Below are positions 1 through 6,652 of a stretch of DNA of 64,000 nucleotides, in pieces (position 1 is the stretch's first letter; the number at the start of each line of letters is the position of its first letter). The notes beneath the pieces were generated by a model. That model was not told the DNA's origin. It saw only the letters and a list, made by a program, of their open reading frames with translations, and ran no database searches. Position numbers and translations under genes: made by a program. The stretch covers positions 1,240,001 to 1,304,000 of the forward strand of contig NZ_CP136573.1 of NCBI RefSeq assembly GCF_035194505.1, read 5' to 3'. Source of the stretch: Erythrobacter sp. GTDB taxonomy: Bacteria > Pseudomonadota > Alphaproteobacteria > Sphingomonadales > Sphingomonadaceae.

Positions 1-501
1 GCCGGCGCCATCGATGCGGCCCGCGCTGCCGCTGCGCGCGCGATGCTGTCAGAGGTCGGTGCGCTCGCCCCGGTGCTCGACGAATTCGGCTGGCAGCTTG
101 ATCTGTCGCAGATCACGCCCTTTGCGCGCTGGTTTCCCAAGAACGAGAACATCGCCCGCGTCTATGACACGCGTTTCTATCTCGCCAATCTCGGCACCGG
201 CGCAGTCGAGGTGTCGATCGACCAGTCGGAGAACACGCAGCTGTTCTGGACCTCGGCGCAAGGCGCGCTCGATGCGGCGGAGCGCGGCGAGATCAAGCTG
301 ATCTTCCCCACCCGCCGCAATCTCGAACGCCTCGCGCTGTTTGCCAGCTACGAGGAAGCACGCGCCCACGCCGAGGCGATCCCGGTGCGCACGATCATGC
401 CGCAGATCGTCGAGGAAGGCGGCAAGGCCTGGCTGACGATCCTAGGGGATGCAGGCTATCCGGTGACGGCGGAACTGCTGGAGACTGTGGCGCGGGGGTA
501 A
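1..501 (+). CDS. NUDIX-type hydrolase, C-terminal part (5' end outside window)
   Basis: The frame is open from base 1 to a TAA at 499-501, so the gene begins upstream of the window. The visible 166 residues include FARWFPKNENIARVYDTRF, which resembles the FAxWxTPxxxPxRFDTRFFLA block found in the C-terminal half of NUDT19-like NUDIX proteins. It is followed by an aromatic/acidic stretch (LFWTSAQGALDAAERG) and a PTRRNLERLA segment also typical of that group. The NUDIX box itself (GX5EX7REUXEEXGU) would lie upstream and cannot be checked. The substrate, probably a CoA or nucleotide diphosphate derivative, is not determinable. The family call rests only on this C-terminal pattern, so confidence is moderate. 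Confidence 0.55.
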   Translation, partial: AGAIDAARAAAARAMLSEVGALAPVLDEFGWQLDLSQITPFARWFPKNENIARVYDTRFYLANLGTGAVEVSIDQSENTQLFWTSAQGALDAAERGEIKLIFPTRRNLERLALFASYEEARAHAEAIPVRTIMPQIVEEGGKAWLTILGDAGYPVTAELLETVARG

Positions 502-519
502 GGAGGAGCGGAGCCCCAA

Positions 520-558
520 TAAAAAACGGCGGCGCGGGGGTTTCCCCGTCGCCGCCGT
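520..558 (-). terminator. Rho-independent terminator of the minus-strand receptor operon
   Basis: A GC-rich hairpin occupies 526-558: arms ACGGCGGCG and CGCCGCCGT, continued by CGGGG/CCCCG around a GTTT loop with one bulged T. On the minus strand it is followed by a run of T (read as A at 521-526 on the plus strand). It lies 20 bases beyond the stop codon of the TonB-dependent receptor, so it most likely ends that operon. It can also limit read-through from the plus-strand gene ending at 501. Confidence 0.85.
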
Positions 559-577
559 GTCTGGCCAACCCGAGGGC

Positions 578-3109
578 TCAGAACTTGTAGCCGAACTCCA
601 CCCCGAGGCGCTGGCGCGCGCCGGGCGAGATGAACGAGCCGCCGAATTCGACCGCAGTGATCACCTCGTTGAGATACTTCTCGTTGAAGAGGTTCTCGGC
701 ATAAGCAAACAGCGACCAGGTCTGCGTCTCCACACCAATGCGCAGGTCCGCCACGCCGAAGGTATCGCGCTGCGAGACCGAGTAATCGGCATCACCCACG
801 AAGGCCGGCAGTGCCAGCGCCGAGCCCGGCAGCAGACCGCTGAACAGCGTCGGGTTGGTGTTGTTCTGCATGGTGTGGAACCACGTCGGACCGGTGATGC
901 GGTAATCGGCGCGCGCGACGAAATCGAGCGTGTCGGTGACCGGCAGATCCAGCTGGGTGCCGAGGTTGATGGTGTAGTCCGCAGTGTAGGGCGACTTGTT
1001 GCCGACCGTGCCCGGACGCGAGGCATTGGCCTTGATCTCGCTCTCGGTCACGTTGGCCGAGCCGAACACAGTCCAGCCGTCGAGGATCTTGGCGGTGAGG
1101 TTTGCCTCGGCGCCGTAGATCTCCACCTCGTCGATGTTCGAGACCACGCGCAGCAGGCCGAACCCGCCGACGAAGAACTCGAAGAACTGCATGTCGTCGA
1201 TGGTGGTGTAGTAACCGGCGAGGTCATAGGTCACCACGCCATCGAGGAGATCGCCCTTGATCCCGACTTCGAAGGCGCTCGAGACTTCCTTGCGATACTG
1301 GTCGTTGATGAGGACGTTGGTGCCGATGAAGCGGTTGAACGACTGGTCGACAATCGCGGCCGAGCCCTGGTTGTTGAACCCGCCCGATTTGAAGCCGACG
1401 CCCCAGTTGGCGTAGAGATTGGCATTGTCGGCCAGCTCGTAACGCAGCGAGATCTTGGGCTGGAACTGGCTGAAGGTTTCCGACTTGCCCGGGATTGCCT
1501 GCACATTGCCCGCCACCACGGTCTGGCCGGGGTTGATCGGCCCGCCGGTAATCGGATCGCGCACCGCCGGAACGAGGCTCTGCACCTGCCGGTCCTCGAT
1601 ATCGTAACGGCCCGCGACGCTGATGTTGAAGCGGTCGCTCACATCGAAATCGGCCGAGGCGAACAGCGCGAAGACATCGGTCTTGAAGCTGTCGTGATAG
1701 AGCTGGGTGGTCGGGTTGGTCGTATTCGGCGCGTTGTAGAGCTGACGGATCACGCCCTGCCCGAGGTCCGCCCCGAGGCTGACGCCCACTTCGCGGTCGA
1801 TGTGGAGGTAATAGGCGCCCACCTGCCAGTCGAGGGTATTGTCCCCGTTGGAAGCGAGGCGGATTTCCGCGCTGATATCGCTCTGCTCGCGGATCTGGAA
1901 CTGGGTGCCGTCACAGGTGGTCGGGCTGTAGGGGCCAAAGGTCGATCCGGTCGCCGGGTTGAAGATGAACGGGATCGGGCTGGTGCCGATGAAGGTCGGC
2001 GCGTTGAGCGGGAAGCCGGCGAGCGCATTGGTGCTGGCGGCGCAGGCATTGGCCGCAGCAACCGACGCCGGGGTCGCGCCCGGGAAGGTGAAGCGCGCAA
2101 AGTCGGCCGAGGTGCCGTCCGCCGTCAGCGACTGGTCGACATCGCTGTACAGCGCCCAGGCGGTCAGGGTCACGCTGTCGAATTCATGCTCGATCTTGGC
2201 CGAGGTTTCGAAGGTGGTCTGATCGTTGGTCGGACGGATGTTCGAATAGAAGCCGAAGGGGTGGGTGTTGACGTCCTCGAAGAAAGCCGGGTTCACCGCT
2301 GCGAAATTGGGCAGGTGGAAGCTGGCGTTGAAGTTGATCGAAGCGCCGCTGAGATCGGCGTAGCGCGCCTTCACGTCGAGCTCGGTATTGTCGCCAAGCT
2401 GGGCGACGAAGCGCCCGTCGACCGACCACACGTCCTGATCATCGATGGTGCGCGATTCAAGGAAGCGGTTGCGGAAGAAGCCGTCGGTAGTCGAATAGCT
2501 GCCCGACAGCACGAGGCCGGCACTGTCGCCCACCGGGGTCGCGACATAGCCGGTGGCAAGGTAGGTGTTGTCCTGTGCGGCGCGCAGGGTCATCCCGCCT
2601 TCCAGCACATCGCCCGGCTTGATCGTCTGGATGACGATCGCGCCGGCGGCGGCGTTACGGCCATAGAGCGCGCCCTGCGGGCCCTTGAGGATTTCGATCT
2701 GGCGCAGCGTGCCCTGGTTCTGGTTGAGCTGGGCGGTATTGGTCTTGAGGATCCCGTCAACCACCAGCGCGACCGAGCTTTCCGCGTCGCGCGCGCCGTT
2801 GATGCCGCGGATGTTGATCTGGGTGTCGCCCGCCTCGGCAGTGCCGGTGACGATCGTGACGCCCGGGGTCAGCTGGACGAAGTCGTCCGCGCGCTGCACG
2901 CCGGTCTTGGCGATGGCATCGGCGCCGAGCACGGTGACCGAGGCCGGAACATCAGCCAGCGATTCCGACTGGCGGCGCGCGGTGACGATGATCGCATTTT
3001 CATCTTCGGCGGCGGTGGTGCCGGCGGGGGCGTCCTGCGCAGCGGCAGGAACGGCAAGGGCAATGGCGCCAAGCGCCGCGCCGGTGGCAAGAGTGAGACG
3101 GAACTTCAT
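578..3109 (-). CDS. TonB-dependent outer-membrane receptor
   Basis: This 843-residue protein imports a ligand across the outer membrane, powered by TonB/ExbBD. The first ~25 residues are a Sec signal peptide (MKFRLTLATGAALGAIALA, cleavage near AAAQD). A plug domain follows (SVTVLGADAIAKTGV, then LYGRNAAAGAIVI). The rest is a beta-barrel with alternating aromatic strands, ending in the typical terminal Phe (GVEFGYKF), with N-terminal TonB-box-like residues near NAIIVTA. It is the last gene of a minus-strand operon with the two SnoaL-like genes and the racemase-like gene, 39 bases after the preceding stop, and is closed by the terminator at 520-558. Its substrate is unknown. The neighbours suggest the compound degraded by the hydantoinase module, which is inference from context. 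Confidence 0.93.
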   Translation of the reverse strand: MKFRLTLATGAALGAIALAVPAAAQDAPAGTTAAEDENAIIVTARRQSESLADVPASVTVLGADAIAKTGVQRADDFVQLTPGVTIVTGTAEAGDTQINIRGINGARDAESSVALVVDGILKTNTAQLNQNQGTLRQIEILKGPQGALYGRNAAAGAIVIQTIKPGDVLEGGMTLRAAQDNTYLATGYVATPVGDSAGLVLSGSYSTTDGFFRNRFLESRTIDDQDVWSVDGRFVAQLGDNTELDVKARYADLSGASINFNASFHLPNFAAVNPAFFEDVNTHPFGFYSNIRPTNDQTTFETSAKIEHEFDSVTLTAWALYSDVDQSLTADGTSADFARFTFPGATPASVAAANACAASTNALAGFPLNAPTFIGTSPIPFIFNPATGSTFGPYSPTTCDGTQFQIREQSDISAEIRLASNGDNTLDWQVGAYYLHIDREVGVSLGADLGQGVIRQLYNAPNTTNPTTQLYHDSFKTDVFALFASADFDVSDRFNISVAGRYDIEDRQVQSLVPAVRDPITGGPINPGQTVVAGNVQAIPGKSETFSQFQPKISLRYELADNANLYANWGVGFKSGGFNNQGSAAIVDQSFNRFIGTNVLINDQYRKEVSSAFEVGIKGDLLDGVVTYDLAGYYTTIDDMQFFEFFVGGFGLLRVVSNIDEVEIYGAEANLTAKILDGWTVFGSANVTESEIKANASRPGTVGNKSPYTADYTINLGTQLDLPVTDTLDFVARADYRITGPTWFHTMQNNTNPTLFSGLLPGSALALPAFVGDADYSVSQRDTFGVADLRIGVETQTWSLFAYAENLFNEKYLNEVITAVEFGGSFISPGARQRLGVEFGYKF

Positions 3110-3148
3110 GGGAGGCTCTCCTAAAGGGATCGAGAGTGGCTAAAGGGA

Positions 3149-3559
3149 TCAGACGAGCGGGTTGGCCCCGCTCATGTAGACATAGACTTCCTGGAACTTC
3201 GCGCCGCCCGGACCGGGACGCAGGCGCCAGAAATTGGTGTTCTCCAGCAGCGTCACCTGACCATCATGGTCGTGCAGTTCGGCGGTGAAGCAGGCAGTGA
3301 TGCGCCCGTTTGCCTCGTCCACCGTGCAGGTGAAATCGCGGTGGATGATGGTTTTGTAGGACGCGAAGAAATCCTCGAACATCCGGGCGATCTCGGACTT
3401 GCCGGAATGCCGCGTGAAGGCGGTCTGCACGCAGAACAGCGCGGTGTCGTGGAAGCAGTCCAGCACCGCCTCCATGTCCTTGGCATCGACGCGGGCGAAG
3501 TACTTGTTCAGCGCGAAATCGATCAGCTCGGCGCGCGACAGGGTGGGTTCGTACTGCAT
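3149..3559 (-). CDS. SnoaL-like (NTF2-fold) protein, paralogue 1
   Basis: A 136-residue single-domain protein of the SnoaL/NTF2-like cone fold, a family used for isomerases, hydratases, dehydratases and small-ligand binding. The N-terminal helix carries YFARVDAKDMEAVLDCF, the usual 'length of helix then D-x-x-x-x-L' start of the fold. The C-terminus ends in EVYVYMSGANPLV. It is a clear paralogue of the next gene (3559-3990), which has NKHMDKVLDCF and RVYVYMSGDNLL in the same places. Its ATG overlaps the TGA of that gene by one base (TGATG), indicating translational coupling. There is no signal peptide, so it is cytoplasmic. The exact reaction is not recognisable. Confidence 0.8.
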   Translation of the reverse strand: MQYEPTLSRAELIDFALNKYFARVDAKDMEAVLDCFHDTALFCVQTAFTRHSGKSEIARMFEDFFASYKTIIHRDFTCTVDEANGRITACFTAELHDHDGQVTLLENTNFWRLRPGPGGAKFQEVYVYMSGANPLV

Positions 3560-3990
3560 CAGACGTCCCCTTCCTTCAGCAGGTTGTCACCCGACATGTA
3601 GACATAGACGCGGTGGAACAGCCGGTCCTTCAGGTAGAAGCGGTTGCAGTTCTCGTAGCGCAGCTCTTCCCCGCCATTGGGGGTGATCAGCACGGTGAAC
3701 TGGCTGCAGATCGCGTTGGTTTCGGGATCCGCGGTGTGGACGAAATTGCCGTGCCAGATGGTCTCGAAATCCGCGAAGAGCTTCACGAACATCGCCCGGA
3801 TCGCCTCGCGGCCCTTGTGCACCGTGTTGCTGGTCACCTCGGTCAGGATCGCGTCGGGGGTGAAGCAGTCGAGCACCTTGTCCATGTGCTTGTTGTCGAC
3901 CCCGTCGAAATACCGCTTGGTGACGATATCGACATAGACGGGATAGGGCAGCGGCGTCTGGCCCGGGCCGCCTTCACTCCATTCGCTCAT
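3559..3990 (-). CDS. SnoaL-like (NTF2-fold) protein, paralogue 2
   Basis: A 143-residue NTF2-fold protein, tandem paralogue of the gene at 3149-3559. Conserved segments include YFDGVDNKHMDKVLDCF, GREAIRAMFVKLFADFE and HRVYVYMSGDNLL. Both proteins keep a His between the helix and the sheet (HGNFVHT here, HRDFTCT in the other). The start overlaps the stop of the racemase-like gene (TGATG at 3988-3992). The tight coupling of two paralogues suggests either a heterodimer or two consecutive steps on related intermediates. This is inference; the family alone does not fix a reaction. Confidence 0.8.
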   Translation of the reverse strand: MSEWSEGGPGQTPLPYPVYVDIVTKRYFDGVDNKHMDKVLDCFTPDAILTEVTSNTVHKGREAIRAMFVKLFADFETIWHGNFVHTADPETNAICSQFTVLITPNGGEELRYENCNRFYLKDRLFHRVYVYMSGDNLLKEGDV

Positions 3991-4733
3991 CAGTACCAGC
4001 CCTTTCGGATATTGGCGTGCATCGGCACTTCGGGTGCGGGGAAGGCCTTCTTGGAATGGGTGAGGCCAAGCTCAATCAGGGTTTCGAGCTGCTTGTAGGC
4101 GACTTGCCCCGGGTTCAGCACCGGCACCGGAAGCTCGCTTGCGAGATAGGCCGCCGACTGGTGCATGGTGGTCGAGCCGAGCACGATCACATCCGCGCCG
4201 TCTTCCTCGATCGCGCGCAGGGCTTCGGCCTTCAGCTTGGCGAAGACGACCTCTTCCTTGCCTTCGAGCAGTTCGGTGACATCGGGCCGCGTGTTGATCG
4301 AACGGACGCTCGCGCAGCGGTGCTCCCAGCCGTGCTGGTTCAGCACCTTCTCGTAGAGCGGGAACCATTGCGGCCACATGGTGATGACCGAGAATTTCTT
4401 GCCGAGCATCTGCGCGGCGGCAAAGCTTGCCTCGCCCGGGCCGACGACGGGGATGTTGAGCACCGAGCGCAGCGGCCACAGCCCGCTGTCGCTGACGGTG
4501 TCGATCAGCACGCCGGCATAGCCTTCCTCTTCGGCCGTGACGCCGGCCTGGAACACCGTCCAGTCCATCAACAGCGTGTCATGGTAGGAATCGCCCAGCG
4601 CCGCACCCCAGCGCACCGCCTCGAAGGTCGGGGCAAAGCCGGGGCGCACGAAACCATCAGGAAGCTGCTGGGCGCGATTGGCGACCCCGGCTTCATCCAT
4701 GGCGATCGGCACGATGACCTTGATACGGTTCAC
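3990..4733 (-). CDS. Asp/Glu/hydantoin racemase-superfamily protein lacking the two catalytic cysteines
   Basis: The 247-residue protein has the two-lobed Asp/Glu racemase fold. The first lobe motif is GVLIDTVSDSGL around residues 74-85, the middle segment is IPVVGPGEASF, and the second lobe motif is DVIVLGSTTMH around residues 181-191. In hydantoin racemases these two places read ACFxDPG and LGCAGM, with the Cys pair doing proton abstraction. Here they are Thr79 and Ser187, and the only Cys (about residue 140) is elsewhere. It heads the minus-strand operon, 34 bases downstream of the TTGTATACAA operator. It may be an isomerase or lyase of maleate-isomerase type, or a non-catalytic relative. 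The superfamily is clear, the activity is not. Confidence 0.75.
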   Translation of the reverse strand: MNRIKVIVPIAMDEAGVANRAQQLPDGFVRPGFAPTFEAVRWGAALGDSYHDTLLMDWTVFQAGVTAEEEGYAGVLIDTVSDSGLWPLRSVLNIPVVGPGEASFAAAQMLGKKFSVITMWPQWFPLYEKVLNQHGWEHRCASVRSINTRPDVTELLEGKEEVVFAKLKAEALRAIEEDGADVIVLGSTTMHQSAAYLASELPVPVLNPGQVAYKQLETLIELGLTHSKKAFPAPEVPMHANIRKGWY

Positions 4734-4766
4734 GGCACTCCCCTGTTGCCTAGTGGTGGGTGGTTA

Positions 4767-4790
4767 TTGTATACAAAACACTCCCGTCAA
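4767..4790 (-). promoter_or_regulatory. Promoter with GntR-type operator for the racemase-SnoaL-receptor operon
   Basis: The 10-bp perfect palindrome TTGTATACAA occupies 4767-4776. On the minus strand a -35-like TTGACG (4790-4785) lies just upstream, and the palindrome falls in what would be the spacer/-10 region, 34 bases before the ATG at 4733. A bound repressor would block RNA polymerase directly. The sequence fits FCD-type GntR operators (GTATAC cores). The identical palindrome recurs at 5667-5676 in front of the divergent operon. Confidence 0.65.
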
Positions 4791-4889
4791 GTGCTTTCCC
4801 CAAATGTGACAGCACTCGCGCGGGCGGTGTGTTTTTGGTGCCGCAGGCCCTTTGCGGCGCAAACCGGCTGACGACAGAAAAGGCATGTG

Positions 4890-4940
4890 ATGAACGCACC
4901 CCTCCCCCGCCCTGCTGAAGCCGAGGCCCGTGCCGCATGA
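4890..4940 (+). other. Possible 16-codon leader frame coupled to the gntR start
   Basis: An ATG at 4890, six bases after an AAAAGG, opens a 16-codon frame whose TGA (4938-4940) overlaps the ATG of the GntR gene (4937-4939) as ATGA. The GntR gene has no good ribosome-binding site of its own directly upstream, so this short frame could feed ribosomes to it. It could equally be chance. No peptide function is suggested. Confidence 0.2.
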
Positions 4941-5608
4941 GCCGCGCGTCCGATCAGGCCTATGCCAAGATCCGCGCCCATCTGCTGAGCGGTGCGGTCA
5001 AGCCGAACGAGCAGCTGACCGAGGATCAGCTCGCCCAGATCACCGGAGTCAGCCGCACCCCGGTGCGCGAGGCGGTGCGGCGGCTGGAGGACGAGCTGCT
5101 GCTGGTGCGCAGCGATACCAAGCGGCTGTTCGTGGCCGACTGGAGCCGGGACGACATCGAGGAGATGTTCACCTTGCGCCAGATGCTGGAATGTCACGCG
5201 GCCGAGCGCGCGGCGCGCCGCCTCACGCGCGGGCAGGTTGCGGCGCTGGAGCTGGTCAACCGCGAATTGAAGGCCGCGATCGAACAGACCCCGCCCGATG
5301 TCGCGCGCTTCCTCGATGCCAACCGCAAGTTCCACGAAGCGATCATCGAAGCCGCGGATTCGCCGCGGCTCGGGCAGATGCTGGCCAAGCTGGTGGAGGC
5401 CCCGGTGGTGCTGCGCACAGCGCGCACCTACTCACCCGAGGACCTGCGCCAGTCGGCCCGCGATCACGACGAGCTGATTGCCGCCTTTGCCGCGCATGAT
5501 CCCGATTGGGCGCGCGCGGTGATGGGCAGCCACCTGCGCCGCGCCTTCCATACCTTTGCCCGGACGGTCGGCCCGATGGCGGGCGAAAGCGGCGCTGAAG
5601 CCGCGTAA
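4937..5608 (+). CDS. GntR-family transcriptional regulator, FCD subfamily
   Basis: A 223-residue repressor-type regulator. The N-terminal winged helix-turn-helix (about residues 5-70) contains the GntR signature LAQITGVSRTPVREAVRRLE. The C-terminal all-helical FCD domain contains FTLRQMLECHAAERAA, DANRKFHEAIIEAA, and the late His of the metal/carboxylate pocket (RDHDELIAAF, GSHLRRAF). FCD regulators usually bind organic acids. The gene sits between two oppositely directed catabolic operons, each preceded by the same TTGTATACAA palindrome, so it most probably represses both until an acid intermediate appears. The first in-frame ATG is used; the stop is at 5606-5608. Confidence 0.9.
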   Translation: MSRASDQAYAKIRAHLLSGAVKPNEQLTEDQLAQITGVSRTPVREAVRRLEDELLLVRSDTKRLFVADWSRDDIEEMFTLRQMLECHAAERAARRLTRGQVAALELVNRELKAAIEQTPPDVARFLDANRKFHEAIIEAADSPRLGQMLAKLVEAPVVLRTARTYSPEDLRQSARDHDELIAAFAAHDPDWARAVMGSHLRRAFHTFARTVGPMAGESGAEAA

Positions 5609-5666
5609 CAACGTCTGATATCCGGACCGGTTCCGAATGGCCTCGCTGGTCGCAGCCGCATTGCAA

Positions 5667-5676
5667 TTGTATACAA
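5667..5676. promoter_or_regulatory. GntR-type operator for the HMG-CoA lyase/hydantoinase operon
   Basis: A second perfect copy of TTGTATACAA lies 48 bases upstream of the ATG at 5725. The flanks extend the symmetry (AATTGTATACAAATT). A weak TTGCAA precedes it at 5661-5666 and TAAGTC follows at 5683-5688, which may be -35 and -10 elements 16 bases apart. The identity with 4767-4776 argues for one regulator acting on both operons. Confidence 0.65.
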
Positions 5677-5724
5677 ATTGGGTAAGTCACCCCCTGACCC
5701 CCGTTTCTCATCAGGCGATTCACC

Positions 5725-6633
5725 ATGAGCCCCGACAGCATCGAACTGGTCGAAGTCGGCCCGCGCGACGGGCTCCAGAACGAGCCTGACATCATCACCA
5801 CCGACACAAAGCTGGCGCTGATCAATCGCATGATCGGCTATGGCGCGCGGCGGCTGGAGGTGGCGAGCTTCGTCCACCCGCAGCGCGTGCCGCAGATGGC
5901 CGATGCCGAAGCTGTGATCGCCGGCCTGCCGGACCGTTCGGACTGCACCTATGTCGGCCTCGTGCTCAACAAGCGCGGCGTGATGCGCGCGCTCGCCACC
6001 CGCGAGAACGGTAAGCGGGGCATCGATCAGGTCGGCTGCGTGATCGTCGCCAGCGACACCTTCGGCCAGAAGAACCAGGGCCAGACCATCGCCGAGGGCC
6101 TCGCCGAAACGCGCGACATGCTGCGCTTCGCCCGCGCCGAAGGGATGCGCGCGCAGGTCACCATCTCGGCAGCATTCGGCTGTCCGTTCGAGGGCGAAGT
6201 CAAGCATCCCACCGTCCTCGCCATTGCCGAGGAACTGGCGATCGAAGCGCCGGAGGAGATCGCGCTCGCCGATACCATCGGCGTCGGCACGCCCTTCGAG
6301 GCAGGCGAATTGTTCGGCAAGCTCGGCGAAGTGCTCTCCGGCACGATCCCGATGCGCGCCCATTTCCACAACACGCGGGGCACCGGTATCGCCAATGCGT
6401 GGGAGGCCTACAAGGCGGGCGTCAGGGTGTTCGACGCATCGCTCGGCGGGCTTGGCGGCTGTCCCTTCGCGCCGCGCGCGACGGGAAATATCGCGACCGA
6501 GGACCTCATCTACATGATGGAGCGTTCAGGCGTAGGCACAGGCATTGATCTCGACGCGGCAATCGCCGCCAACAAGTGGTTTGCGGGCGAGCTGGGGCGG
6601 GAACTCCCCTCGGCCGTGGCCCGCGCAAGCTGA
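5725..6633 (+). CDS. Hydroxymethylglutaryl-CoA lyase-like enzyme
   Basis: A 302-residue TIM-barrel enzyme of the HMGL/DRE-TIM family, which cleaves 3-hydroxy-3-methylglutaryl-CoA-like esters to acetyl-CoA and an oxo-acid. The N-terminus has VEVGPRDGLQNE (metal-binding Asp and catalytic Arg). Further along are ARRLEVASFVHP, the metal-binding HFHNTRG, and the loop GLGGCPFAPRATGN with the catalytic Cys around residue 240. It is the first gene of the plus-strand operon, 20 bases before hyuA, and is preceded by the operator at 5667. A CoA transferase in the same operon suggests the substrate acid is first converted to a CoA ester. Classical HMG-CoA lyase in leucine breakdown is possible, but the context favours a dedicated pathway. 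Confidence 0.88.
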   Translation: MSPDSIELVEVGPRDGLQNEPDIITTDTKLALINRMIGYGARRLEVASFVHPQRVPQMADAEAVIAGLPDRSDCTYVGLVLNKRGVMRALATRENGKRGIDQVGCVIVASDTFGQKNQGQTIAEGLAETRDMLRFARAEGMRAQVTISAAFGCPFEGEVKHPTVLAIAEELAIEAPEEIALADTIGVGTPFEAGELFGKLGEVLSGTIPMRAHFHNTRGTGIANAWEAYKAGVRVFDASLGGLGGCPFAPRATGNIATEDLIYMMERSGVGTGIDLDAAIAANKWFAGELGRELPSAVARAS

Positions 6634-6652
6634 CACAAGACAGGAAAACGGC

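Noticed and set aside
557..3124. An 855-codon open frame on the plus strand opposite the first TonB receptor
   Set aside because: It has His/Arg/Gly-rich composition typical of antisense frames in GC-rich DNA, no recognisable domain, and the minus-strand frame is a complete receptor with a signal peptide.
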